A stretch of DNA of 64,000 nt, from assembly GCA_046292765.1 (NCBI GenBank), contig JBKBQA010000002.1:1-64000 (forward strand), read 5' to 3'. This stretch comes from PGZG01 sp046292765 (GTDB taxonomy: Bacteria; Pseudomonadota; Gammaproteobacteria; Pseudomonadales; Alcanivoracaceae). A program made the translations under genes and the position numbers. The notes under the pieces were generated by a model. It did no database searches. It saw only the letters and a program-made list of their open reading frames with translations, and had not been told where the DNA came from. Below, piece after piece: positions 49,942-59,034 of this stretch (position 1 is the first letter of the stretch; every line of letters begins with the position of its first letter).

Positions 49942-50601
49942 CTAAAGGTTCAGCAGTGCCAGTAATTGTTCTGCATCGGCGGCGTAATGATCCGCTTGCC
50001 ACGCCAGCGGGTCTTCGCCGTCATCCAGATAGCCAAAGGTGACACCGATGGTTTTCATGCCGGCATTGCGACCCGCGGCAATGTCGCGATCATGATCACC
50101 GACGTAAACGCAGCGAGCCGGTTCCGCACCGACCATCGCCGCCGCTTTCAGTAAACCTTCGGGGTGTGGCTTGCGTTCGGCGACATGATCCGGGCAGATC
50201 ACCGGGCCAACCCGCCCGTTCAGGTTCAGCCCTGCCAGCAGTGGCACAGTAAAACGGGCTGGTTTGTTGGTGACAATGCCCCAGGGAATGCGGTGGCTGT
50301 CCAGTCGGTCGAGGATGGTGGCCATGCCGGCAAAAAGGGTGGTGCCCACGGTCAGATGATCCACGTACCGGTCGAGAAATTCGTTCAGACGTCGATCAAA
50401 TGCGGCTTCGCCCGGGGTGCCGCCGAATCCGGCTCGCACTACCGCGCGGGCGCCGTTGGATACTTGCGAGCGCACCTTGTCGTAGGGCAGCAAAGGCATG
50501 CCTGCTTCGGTGAGCATGGCATTGAGCACCGCGTGGAAATCCGGAGCAGTGTCGATCAGTGTGCCATCAAGATCAAAAAATACGGCGTCGGTCACGATCA
50601 A
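49942..50601 (-). CDS. mupP: HAD phosphatase, MupP type (phosphoglycolate phosphatase-like)
   Basis: This 219-residue HAD hydrolase has the nucleophile motif FFDLDGTLIDTAPD near 8-21, a motif II Thr in GIVTNKP, motif III Lys near ERKPHPEG, and motif IV GDHDRDI. It resembles Gph. In Pseudomonas the homologue beside ubiG and yciK is MupP, which dephosphorylates N-acetylmuramate 6-phosphate in cell-wall recycling, so I prefer that name by context. It overlaps ubiG by 4 bases. Confidence 0.8.
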   Translation of the reverse strand: MIVTDAVFFDLDGTLIDTAPDFHAVLNAMLTEAGMPLLPYDKVRSQVSNGARAVVRAGFGGTPGEAAFDRRLNEFLDRYVDHLTVGTTLFAGMATILDRLDSHRIPWGIVTNKPARFTVPLLAGLNLNGRVGPVICPDHVAERKPHPEGLLKAAAMVGAEPARCVYVGDHDRDIAAGRNAGMKTIGVTFGYLDDGEDPLAWQADHYAADAEQLLALLNL

Positions 50602-51311
50602 TTCTCTGCCTTGATGCAGTGCACCAGATAGTTCACTGACACATCGCGGTTCAGCGTGGCGCTGGCGGTGAAGGGGTTATAGTGCATGCCACAGGTATCC
50701 TTTAGCTGCAGGCCGGCATCGCGGGCCCAGCCGGCGAGCTCCGAGGGCTTGATCAGCTTGGCGTACTCGTGGGTCCCGCGGGGCAGCAAGCGCAGGATGT
50801 ATTCGGCGCCGACGATTGCAAGCGCAAACGCTTTCGGGTTGCGGTTGATGGTGGAAAAAAATACCTGCCCACCCGGTTTCACCAGCTTCGCGCAGGCGGC
50901 AATAATCGCGCCGGGGTCTGGCACATGCTCGAGCATTTCCAGACAGGTTACAGCATCGTACTGCCCACTTCGTTGTGCGGCTATTTCTTCTGCTGCAATG
51001 TTCAGGTATTCAACCTCGACACCTTCTTTTTGCGCATGCAGGCGCGCCACTGCCAGGGGGGCCTCACCGAGATCAATGCCGGTGACCGTGGCGCCAAGCC
51101 GGGCCATTCCTTCCGACACCAGACCACCACCACAGCCGATGTCGATGACGGTTTTGCCTTTCAGGCCAACGCGCTCATCAATGTAGTGGAGGCGCAGCGG
51201 GTTGATGTCGTGCAGCGGGCGGAATTCCGATTTCGGATCCCACCAGCGCTCTGCCAGTGCTTCAAATTTGGCGATTTCGGCGGCGTCGACGTTGCGTGCG
51301 CTCTGGCTCAT
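50598..51311 (-). CDS. ubiG: Ubiquinone biosynthesis O-methyltransferase UbiG
   Basis: This 237-residue SAM-dependent methyltransferase performs both O-methylations of the ubiquinone ring. Family marks are RWWDPKSEFRPLHDINPLRL, the SAM loop VIDIGCGGGLVSEGMARLGA, and FFSTINRNPKAF. Four-base ATGA overlaps with mtaD upstream and mupP downstream point to tight coupling. Confidence 0.95.
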   Translation of the reverse strand: MSQSARNVDAAEIAKFEALAERWWDPKSEFRPLHDINPLRLHYIDERVGLKGKTVIDIGCGGGLVSEGMARLGATVTGIDLGEAPLAVARLHAQKEGVEVEYLNIAAEEIAAQRSGQYDAVTCLEMLEHVPDPGAIIAACAKLVKPGGQVFFSTINRNPKAFALAIVGAEYILRLLPRGTHEYAKLIKPSELAGWARDAGLQLKDTCGMHYNPFTASATLNRDVSVNYLVHCIKAEN

Positions 51312-52627
51312 GCGGACTCTCCACGGATACGGTCGCCCCAGGCGCGCGCATCGCGCAGCACCCGGGCTTCATTCAGGGTGGTCAGGGCCCGTTCCTCCAT
51401 CAGGGCGCGACCGGCCACGAAGGTATGGGTGACCTGCTGGCGACTGGCGGAGTAGACAATCTGCGCCACCGGATCAAATAGCGGCTGGGTTTCCACAGCG
51501 CCCAAGTCAATTGCAATCATGTCTGCCTGCTTGCCAATAACCAGTGAACCGGTCTGGCCGTCGATGCCAAGGGCGCGGGCGCCGTTGAGTGTCGCCATCT
51601 CCAGTGCGGCAGCTGCTGGCAGTGCAGAGGCATCGGCGGCCACTGCCTTGGCAAGCAGGGCAGCGGTTTTCATCTCCCCTGGCATGTCGAGGTCATTGTT
51701 GCTGGCAGAGCCATCGGTTCCCAGTGCCACGTTGACGCCGGCACGGCGCAGTTTTTCCACCGGACAGAATCCGCTGGCGAGCTTCAGGTTGGATTCCGGG
51801 CAGTGGACCACAGAGGTGCCGGTTTCGGCCAGCAGGGCGATCTCGTCGTCAGTGAGCTGGGTCATGTGGACAGCCAGCAGGCGCGGTCCGAGCAGGCCGA
51901 GCCCGTGCAGCCGTTTCAGTGGCCGCGGGCCGCCGTCGGCAGTGGCCATCATGATCTCTCCGGCCGTTTCATGAACATGCATCATGATCGGCAGGTCGAG
52001 CTCCTCGGCGTAGGTGAGCAATCTGGAGAGCGGGGCATCCGACACCGTATAGGGCGCGTGCGGGCCGAAGCCGATCTGGATCAGTGGTTCGTGGCGCCAG
52101 TTGTCGTGGGCTGCCAGCGCCAGCCGCAGGTAGTCATCGGGCCCCTGCGCCATGGGGGTGGGGAAGTCGAGCAGGGGCGAGAACAGCACCGCCCGCAGGC
52201 CTGCCTCCTTGGCCGCCCGGGCAATGGCCTCGGGGAAGAAATACATGTCGGCAAAGCAGGTGGTGCCAGCTCGGATCATCTCGGCACAGGCAAAACGGGT
52301 GCCGTCATGGACAAACTCGTCACTGACCCATTTGCCCTCCGCCGGCCAGATATGCTTTTCCAGCCAGGTCATCAACGGCAGATCGTCCGCCAGACCGCGG
52401 AACAGGTTCATTGCCGCATGGGTATGAGCGTTGATAAAGCCGGGTGTCAGGGCGTGCTGGTCCAGCGTCAGGGTGCGGGTTGCCTGCCAGCGGCCCTCAA
52501 TCTGGTCCGACGGCAGGATATCGGCGATCAGGCCATCGCGGACCACCACCGCATGGTGTGCCAGCGGGCCGCTACCCTCCACCGGGATAATCCAACGGGC
52601 ATGGACGATCAGGTCAGCAGCAGTCAT
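51308..52627 (-). CDS. mtaD: TRZ/ATZ amidohydrolase, methylthioadenosine/S-adenosylhomocysteine deaminase type
   Basis: This 439-residue metal-dependent amidohydrolase has metal-binding HTHAAMNLFRG near 67-77, later His in GFGPHAPYT and MHVHETAGE, and the Asp in ALGTDGSASNNDLDM. Homologues at this locus deaminate methylthioadenosine or SAH-like nucleosides. It is the first gene of the cluster with ubiG, divergent from gyrA. Confidence 0.85.
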   Translation of the reverse strand: MTAADLIVHARWIIPVEGSGPLAHHAVVVRDGLIADILPSDQIEGRWQATRTLTLDQHALTPGFINAHTHAAMNLFRGLADDLPLMTWLEKHIWPAEGKWVSDEFVHDGTRFACAEMIRAGTTCFADMYFFPEAIARAAKEAGLRAVLFSPLLDFPTPMAQGPDDYLRLALAAHDNWRHEPLIQIGFGPHAPYTVSDAPLSRLLTYAEELDLPIMMHVHETAGEIMMATADGGPRPLKRLHGLGLLGPRLLAVHMTQLTDDEIALLAETGTSVVHCPESNLKLASGFCPVEKLRRAGVNVALGTDGSASNNDLDMPGEMKTAALLAKAVAADASALPAAAALEMATLNGARALGIDGQTGSLVIGKQADMIAIDLGAVETQPLFDPVAQIVYSASRQQVTHTFVAGRALMEERALTTLNEARVLRDARAWGDRIRGESA

Positions 52628-52875
52628 GAGGTCTCCGGGCCTTCAAGGAGGCCGCAGTATATAGCAGGAGCCCAGATGTGGGGGCCTGCATTATGTGAGT
52701 GGCAATCGCGCTCTGGCAGGGCCTTGGCGGCGCCAGAGGCCCTCAGAGGCTCTCAGGTGCGCGATCTGGTTAAAAAAGCGCCCCCCCACAGGGCGTGGTT
52801 TCCCGTGTGTCTGTGGTATGATTCCGGGCTTTCCGGCCGCCATGGCCGATGCTTCTCAGGGGATAGAAAACAGCA

Positions 52876-55575
52876 ATGACGGATCTCGCCAAAGAAGTCA
52901 CCCCGGTCAATATCGAAGACGAGCTGAAACAGTCCTATCTTGACTACGCCATGAGTGTGATCGTCGGCCGCGCCCTGCCGGACGTCCGCGACGGCCTGAA
53001 GCCGGTTCACCGGCGTGTCCTGTTCGCCATGCACGAGCTCGGCAATGACTGGAACAAGCCGTATAAGAAGTCCGCCCGTGTGGTCGGTGACGTAATCGGT
53101 AAGTACCACCCCCATGGTGATTCTGCCGTTTACGACACCATCGTGCGCATGGCCCAGCCGTTCTCGCTGCGCCACATGCTGGTGGACGGGCAGGGTAACT
53201 TCGGTTCCATCGACGGCGATAACGCCGCCGCCATGCGATACACCGAAGTGCGCATGTCGAAGATCGCCCACGAGCTGCTGGCCGACCTCGACAAGGAAAC
53301 CGTCGACTACGTACCGAACTACGACGGCACCGAAATGATCCCGGCAGTGATGCCGACCCGGGTGCCGAACCTGCTGGTCAACGGCTCCTCCGGTATCGCC
53401 GTCGGCATGGCTACCAACATTCCGCCACACAACCTTGCTGAAGTCATCGACGCCTGTCTGGCGCTGATCAACGACAGCGAGTTGTCCGTTGACGACCTGA
53501 TGGAGTACATCAAGGGCCCGGACTTCCCGACCTGGGGCATTATCAACGGCCGCGCCGGCATCGTGCAGGCCTACCGCACCGGTCGTGGTCGCATTTACAT
53601 GCGCGCCCGTGCCCATATTGAAGACACCGACAAGTCCGGCAAGCAGGCCATCATCGTCACAGAGATTCCCTATCAGGTGAACAAGGCCCGCCTGATCGAA
53701 AAAATCGCCGAGCTGGTCAAAGAGAAAAAACTCGAAGGCATCACCGAGCTGCGCGACGAATCCGATAAAGACGGCATGCGCATCGTGATCGAACTTCGGC
53801 GCGGCGAAAATACCGACGTGGTGCTGAACAACCTCTATCAGCAAACCCAGATGGAGAGTGTGTTCGGGATCAACATGGTGGCGCTGGTGGACGGCCAGCC
53901 GCGCACCCTGAATCTGAAAGATATGCTGGAGGCGTTTGTCCGCCACCGCCGTGAAGTGGTTACCCGCCGCACCGTATTCGAACTGCGCAAAGCGCGCGAG
54001 AAAGGCCATGTGCTGGAAGGCCTCGCTGTGGCACTGGCCAACATCGATCCGGTGATTGCGCTGATCAAGCAGTCGCCCAGTGGCGCGGAGGCCAAAGAGC
54101 GCCTGATCGCCACGCCCTGGGAGCCTGGTAACGTGATTCAGATGCTTGAGCGTGCCGGTGGTGAAGACGCCTGCCGCCCGGACGGTCTGGATGACGCTTT
54201 CGGCCTGCGAAATGGCAAGTACTACCTGTCGACGGAACAGGCACAGGCGATTCTTGATCTGCGCCTGCAGAAGCTCACCGGCATGGAGCAGGAAAAGCTG
54301 GTGCTGGATTATCAGGACCTGCTCGACAAGATTCGCGAGCTGGGGATGATTCTGGCGGAGCCTGCGCGTTTGATGCAGGTCATTCGTGACGAGCTGAATG
54401 CCGTCCGCGAAGAGTATTCTAACGACCGTCGTACCGAGATTCAGGTTTCCCGCGAAGATTTCTCCATGGAAGACCTGATCGCCGAAGAAACCGTGGTGGT
54501 GACCTTCTCCCACGGCGGCTACGCCAAGATGCAGCCGATTGACACCTATCGCGCCCAGAAGCGTGGTGGTCGTGGCAAGGCGGCAACGGCGGTGAAGGAC
54601 GAAGATTATGTCGAACACCTGCTGGTGGCCGGCACCCACGACACACTGTTGTGCTTCACCAATGTCGGCAAGGTGTATTGGCTGCGCGTGTATGAACTGC
54701 CTCAGGGTGGTCGCAGTTCCCGTGGCAAGCCGATTATCAATCTGATCCCGGCGTTGCAGGAAGGGGAGCGTATCACCGCCATCCTTCGTCTCGACCGGGA
54801 CATGATGCGTCAGGCTCCGGAGGAGGATGCTGATGCCGAGGAAAACGACGTTGACGTCGTTGATGTCGTTGATGTGGCTGAGGACGGCGACGATGAAAAT
54901 GTGGCCGACACCCTGCCGGGGCCGTTCATCTTCATGGCCATCTCGAATGGTGTCGTCAAGCGTACCCAGATGGCCAAGTTTGCTCGTCCGCGTAGCAACG
55001 GTTTGATCGCTGTGAAGCTGCAGGAAGGCCAGAGTCTCGTCAACGTGGCGGTGACCCAGGGCGGCGAAGACGTCATGCTGGTGGCCAGCAACGGCAAGGT
55101 GGTGCGTTTCCGTCAGGCGGCGGTGCGGGTTATGGGTCGTACCGCGCGCGGTGTCCGCGGCATGAAGGTGGCCGATGGCGAAGAGATTATCGCCTTGATC
55201 GTGCCGCAGCCGGGCGGCCATCTGCTCACCGCTTCGGTGAACGGGTATGGCAAGCGCACCGAGGTCGACGAGTTCCCGACCAAGGGCCGTGGTACCCAGG
55301 GTGTCATTGGCATGGTCTGTAACGAGCGTAACGGTTTGCTGGTGGGCGCCACTCAGGTATTTGGCGGAGAGGACATCATGCTGATCTCCGATCAGGGCAC
55401 GCTGGTGCGGACCCGCGTCGATGAAGTCAGCCTGCTTGGACGCAATACTCAGGGCGTCACCCTGATCAAGCTCGCCAGCGATGAACATCTGGTGGGCGTT
55501 GAGCGCATCCCGGAGCTGGAAGGCGCCGAGGAAGACGAGCTCGACGAAGACGCCGACGGAAACACCGACGACTGA
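52876..55575 (+). CDS. gyrA: DNA gyrase subunit A
   Basis: This 899-residue breakage-reunion subunit has the catalytic Tyr in the AAAMRYTEVRMS region near 120. The quinolone-determining region is wild-type-like (HPHGDSAVYDTIVRMAQPF, with Ser and Asp at the E. coli 83 and 87 positions). The GyrA-box is AQKRGGRGK near 558. A strongly acidic insert (about residues 644-680, including DVDVVDVVDV) lies between beta-propeller blades, and the C-terminus is also acidic. The gene starts the gyrA-serC-pheA-hisC-tyrA/aroA-cmk-rpsA series. Confidence 0.98.
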   Translation: MTDLAKEVTPVNIEDELKQSYLDYAMSVIVGRALPDVRDGLKPVHRRVLFAMHELGNDWNKPYKKSARVVGDVIGKYHPHGDSAVYDTIVRMAQPFSLRHMLVDGQGNFGSIDGDNAAAMRYTEVRMSKIAHELLADLDKETVDYVPNYDGTEMIPAVMPTRVPNLLVNGSSGIAVGMATNIPPHNLAEVIDACLALINDSELSVDDLMEYIKGPDFPTWGIINGRAGIVQAYRTGRGRIYMRARAHIEDTDKSGKQAIIVTEIPYQVNKARLIEKIAELVKEKKLEGITELRDESDKDGMRIVIELRRGENTDVVLNNLYQQTQMESVFGINMVALVDGQPRTLNLKDMLEAFVRHRREVVTRRTVFELRKAREKGHVLEGLAVALANIDPVIALIKQSPSGAEAKERLIATPWEPGNVIQMLERAGGEDACRPDGLDDAFGLRNGKYYLSTEQAQAILDLRLQKLTGMEQEKLVLDYQDLLDKIRELGMILAEPARLMQVIRDELNAVREEYSNDRRTEIQVSREDFSMEDLIAEETVVVTFSHGGYAKMQPIDTYRAQKRGGRGKAATAVKDEDYVEHLLVAGTHDTLLCFTNVGKVYWLRVYELPQGGRSSRGKPIINLIPALQEGERITAILRLDRDMMRQAPEEDADAEENDVDVVDVVDVAEDGDDENVADTLPGPFIFMAISNGVVKRTQMAKFARPRSNGLIAVKLQEGQSLVNVAVTQGGEDVMLVASNGKVVRFRQAAVRVMGRTARGVRGMKVADGEEIIALIVPQPGGHLLTASVNGYGKRTEVDEFPTKGRGTQGVIGMVCNERNGLLVGATQVFGGEDIMLISDQGTLVRTRVDEVSLLGRNTQGVTLIKLASDEHLVGVERIPELEGAEEDELDEDADGNTDD

Positions 55576-55585
55576 TAGAAGACCC

Positions 55586-55691
55586 GTAGGAGCGGCAGTC
55601 CTGCCGTGATCACGATTGCAGGAGCGGCAATCCTGCCGCGATGGGTGCGCTGATCCGGCACTGCATCGTGGCACGATTGCCGCTCCTGCAG
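55586..55691. repeat. Three REP-like palindromic units after gyrA
   Basis: GTAGGAGCGGCAGTCCTGCCG (given as ends GTAGGAGCGG and TCCTGCCG) lies at about 55586-55606. CAGGAGCGGCAATCCTGCCG (55619-55638) follows, and an inverse partial unit, CACGATTGCCGCTCCTGCAG (55672-55691), comes third. The same motif recurs at 39672-39731 and 63810-63851. Confidence 0.75.
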
Positions 55692-55729
55692 TATGCAACA
55701 TGAACCTGAACCCGGAGCTGTAACTCTCC

Positions 55730-56806
55730 ATGACCCGTGCCTACAATTTCTGTGCTGGCCCCGCCGCACTGCCTGAACCGGTTCTCGAACAAGCTCGTGC
55801 CGAACTGCTCGACTGGCAGGGCAGCGGTATGTCGGTCATGGAAATGAGCCATCGCTCGAAGGAATACGTCAGCATCGCCGATGCCGCCGAGCGTGATTTG
55901 CGTGACCTCCTTGATATCAGTGACGACTACGCCGTGCTGTTTCTGCAGGGTGGCGCCAGCCAGCAGTTCGCCATGATTCCCATGAACCTGCTCAACAAGG
56001 GCGAGACCGCAGACTTCGTTAATACTGGACAGTGGTCCACCAAAGCCATCGCCGAGGCAAGGCGTTTTGGTAACATCAACGTGGTCGCCAGTGCCGAAGA
56101 CCGCAACTTTACCTATGTGCCGGCACGGAACAGCTGGGTCACCTCGAAGGATGCGGTGTATTTTCACTACACGCCGAACGAAACCATCGGGGGTGTTGAG
56201 TTTCCCTTTATTCCGGAAACCAGTGCGCCGCTGGTGGCGGATTTCTCCTCGTCGATTCTGTCTCGGCCACTCGACGTCAATCGCTTTGGCCTGATCTATG
56301 CCGGCGCACAGAAAAATATCGGCCCTGCCGGTATCGTCGTGGTGATTATTCGCCGCGATCTGATCGGCCGGGTCAGTGGGTTGCCGGCCATGCTGGATTA
56401 CAAGATTCATGCCGACAATGGCTCGATGTATAACACCCCGCCAACCTACTCCTGGTACCTGGCGGGACTGGTGTTCAAGTGGCTGAAGGCTCAGGGTGGC
56501 CTTGCCGCCATGGCTGATGTTAACGATCGCAAGGCGAATAAACTTTACGACTACATTGATGAAAGTGGCTTCTACAGTAACCCTGTGAACAGGGTGGATC
56601 GCAGCTGCATGAATGTGCCGTTTGTGCTTGCCGACGCGGCGCTGGACAAGCAGTTCCTGAAAGAAGCTGACGGCGCGCGACTGTACAACCTGGCGGGGCA
56701 TCGCTCTGTTGGTGGTATGCGTGCCAGTATTTACAATGCGGTGCCAGAGGCAGCAGTGGATGCCCTGATTGAATTCATGAAGGATTTTGCAAAGCGGAAC
56801 GGCTGA
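55730..56806 (+). CDS. serC: Phosphoserine aminotransferase
   Basis: This 358-residue PLP enzyme makes 3-phosphoserine (and the matching vitamin B6 intermediate). Seen are the start YNFCAGPAALPEPVLEQA, GGASQQFAMIP, VADFSSSILSRPLDV, the PLP lysine in YAGAQKNIGPAG near 197, and HRSVGGMRASIYNA at the end. Its stop overlaps the pheA start by 1 base. Confidence 0.97.
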   Translation: MTRAYNFCAGPAALPEPVLEQARAELLDWQGSGMSVMEMSHRSKEYVSIADAAERDLRDLLDISDDYAVLFLQGGASQQFAMIPMNLLNKGETADFVNTGQWSTKAIAEARRFGNINVVASAEDRNFTYVPARNSWVTSKDAVYFHYTPNETIGGVEFPFIPETSAPLVADFSSSILSRPLDVNRFGLIYAGAQKNIGPAGIVVVIIRRDLIGRVSGLPAMLDYKIHADNGSMYNTPPTYSWYLAGLVFKWLKAQGGLAAMADVNDRKANKLYDYIDESGFYSNPVNRVDRSCMNVPFVLADAALDKQFLKEADGARLYNLAGHRSVGGMRASIYNAVPEAAVDALIEFMKDFAKRNG

Positions 56807-57897
56807 TGAGTAACCAACCGACACTGGAACAACTGCGCAGTCAGATTGATGCGCTGGATGCAAAGCTGCAGGCGTTGCTTAATGAACGCGCCAGCCTGGC
56901 CCAATCCGTCGCCCATGTGAAGCGGGCAGAGGAGGGCGACGCAGCCGTATTCTATCGGCCCGAGCGTGAGGCTCAGGTGCTGCGCATGGTGAAAGAGCGC
57001 AACCAGGGGCCGCTCGATGCGGAAACCGTCGCCCGCCTGTTCCGGGAAGTCATGAGTGCCTGTCTTGCACTCGAACAGCCGATGAAAATCGCCTTCCTTG
57101 GCCCCGAGGGCACCTTTACCCATCAGGCGGTGCTCAAGCATTTTGGTCATGGCGTCACCAGTGTGCCGATGGGGGCTATCGACGAGGTGTTTCGTGAAGT
57201 GGACGCGGGCGCGGCCCACTACGGGATTGTGCCGGTGGAAAACTCCACCGAAGGCGTGGTTACCCATACGCTGGATACGTTCATGGAATCCGGCCTGAAG
57301 ATTTGTGGTGAGGTTGAATTGCGTATTCATCACCACCTGATGATCGGCTCCGCCACACGTCGCGACAGCATCAGCCGCATCTATTCTCATCAGCAGACAC
57401 TGGCGCAGTGCCGCAAGTGGCTCGACAGCCACATGCCTTCGGTGGAGCGGGTGGCGGTGTCGTCCAATGCCCAGGCCGCCAAGCGGCTCAAGGACGAGTG
57501 GAACGCGGCCGCCATTGCCGGTGAAATGGCGGCCGAGCTATACGGGATGGACATCATTCACCGGAATGTCGAAGACCGTCCGGACAACACCACACGCTTC
57601 ATCATTATTGGCAAGCAGGACACGCCGCCGTCCGGCAACGACAAAACCAGCGTCATGGCCAGCGGCAAGAACCGGCCCGGTCTGCTTTACAGTGTGCTAG
57701 AGCCGTTCAAGCGCCATGGCATCAATCTGACACGACTGGAGTCCCGACCGTCGCGGACGGAAAAATGGAACTATGTGTTCTTTATCGACTTCGAAGGACA
57801 TCGCTCTGATGTTGGCGTTCAGGCGGTGCTAAGCGATCTTGAAGCGGATGCACTTAACATCCGTTTTCTCGGGTCCTATCCGAAAGCGGTGCTGTAA
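56806..57897 (+). CDS. pheA: Chorismate mutase/prephenate dehydratase (P-protein)
   Basis: This 363-residue bifunctional enzyme of phenylalanine synthesis has an AroQ chorismate mutase (about 5-90), then a prephenate dehydratase domain (FLGPEGTFTHQAVLKHFG; VPVENSTEGVVTHTLD; NTTRFIII). A C-terminal ACT domain (NRPGLLYSVLEPF; LTRLESRPS) gives feedback inhibition by phenylalanine. ATG overlaps the serC stop. Confidence 0.96.
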   Translation: MSNQPTLEQLRSQIDALDAKLQALLNERASLAQSVAHVKRAEEGDAAVFYRPEREAQVLRMVKERNQGPLDAETVARLFREVMSACLALEQPMKIAFLGPEGTFTHQAVLKHFGHGVTSVPMGAIDEVFREVDAGAAHYGIVPVENSTEGVVTHTLDTFMESGLKICGEVELRIHHHLMIGSATRRDSISRIYSHQQTLAQCRKWLDSHMPSVERVAVSSNAQAAKRLKDEWNAAAIAGEMAAELYGMDIIHRNVEDRPDNTTRFIIIGKQDTPPSGNDKTSVMASGKNRPGLLYSVLEPFKRHGINLTRLESRPSRTEKWNYVFFIDFEGHRSDVGVQAVLSDLEADALNIRFLGSYPKAVL

Positions 57898-57933
57898 CAG
57901 GTTAGCCCGGGCCATGATAGCGAGGAGAGCATG

Positions 57934-59034
57934 ATGAGCTGCGACTATATTGCATTGGCAACACCGGGTGTGCAGACGCTGAAGCCGTACCAGACCGGCA
58001 AACCAATCGAGGAGCTGGAGCGCGAACTTGGTATTCGCAATATCGTCAAACTGGCCAGCAACGAAAATCCGCTCGGACCCGGCAAGCAGGCTCTGCTGGC
58101 GGCCCGTCACGCGCTGGAGGGTTTGCATCGTTATCCGGACGGTGCCGGTTTTCACCTCAAGGCGGCGCTGTCGGAGAAGTTCGGTCTGCGACCGGAGCAA
58201 ATTACTCTGGGCAATGGTTCCAACGATGTGCTTGAGCTGATTGGCCGCAGCTTTCTCGGTCGCGGCGATGAAGTGATCTTCTCGCAGCATGCCTTTGCTG
58301 TGTATTCGCTGGTGACGCTGGCCTGTTCGGCAACGCCGGTGGAAGTGCCGGCGCAGTTATTCGGCCATGATCTTGCCGCCATGGCGGATGCCATCACCGA
58401 GCGTACCCGGTTGATCTTTATTGCCAATCCGAACAACCCCACCGGTACCTGGTTCCATCGTCATGCGCTGGAAGCTTTTATGGCGCGTGTCCCGGACACC
58501 GTGCTGGTGGTGCTGGATGAAGCCTATGTCGAGTATGTGGAGGAGGAAGGGTATCCGAACGGTTTTGATTACCTCCACCGTTATCCGAATCTGATCGTCA
58601 CCCGAACCTTTTCGAAGATCTATGGCCTCGCCTCGCTGCGGGCCGGCTATGCGGTGGCCAATCCGCAAATCACCAATGTTCTGAACCGGGTGCGGCAGCC
58701 GTTTAACGTCAATGCCGTCGCACTGGCTGCGGCGCAGGCGGCGCTGCACGATGAAAACTACATCGAAGACAGCAAAAGTGAAAATGCCGCGGGTCTCGGC
58801 CAGATCGCCGAAGGGCTTTCGGCGCTGCACCTGCATGCGATTCCGTCGGTGGCCAACTTTATTGCTTTCGATTGTGGTCGACCGGCGCAGCCGTTGTATG
58901 ACGCACTGTTGCGGGAAGGGGTGATTGTTCGCCCGATTGCTTCCTACGGCATGCCCAACCATCTGCGCGTTTCCATCGGCCTCGCTGCGGAAAACGAGCG
59001 CTTCCTGCAGGCGCTGCAAAAGGTATTGGCATGA
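57934..59034 (+). CDS. hisC: Histidinol-phosphate/aromatic aminotransferase
   Basis: This 366-residue class I/II PLP aminotransferase has LASNENPLGP near 40, NPNNPTGT, VLDEAYVEY and the PLP lysine in RTFSKIYGLASLRAGYA near 225. In this aromatic operon the likely job is transamination of phenylpyruvate and 4-hydroxyphenylpyruvate as well as, or instead of, imidazole acetol-phosphate. Two ATGs in tandem (57931, 57934) follow AGGAG; the second has the better spacing. It overlaps the next gene by 4 bases. Confidence 0.92.
   Translation: MSCDYIALATPGVQTLKPYQTGKPIEELERELGIRNIVKLASNENPLGPGKQALLAARHALEGLHRYPDGAGFHLKAALSEKFGLRPEQITLGNGSNDVLELIGRSFLGRGDEVIFSQHAFAVYSLVTLACSATPVEVPAQLFGHDLAAMADAITERTRLIFIANPNNPTGTWFHRHALEAFMARVPDTVLVVLDEAYVEYVEEEGYPNGFDYLHRYPNLIVTRTFSKIYGLASLRAGYAVANPQITNVLNRVRQPFNVNAVALAAAQAALHDENYIEDSKSENAAGLGQIAEGLSALHLHAIPSVANFIAFDCGRPAQPLYDALLREGVIVRPIASYGMPNHLRVSIGLAAENERFLQALQKVLA

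Noticed and set aside
52753..55731. 992-codon open frame antisense to gyrA
   Set aside because: It mirrors the gyrA codon pattern in a GC-rich gene; composition is His/Gln-rich and unlike any family I know.
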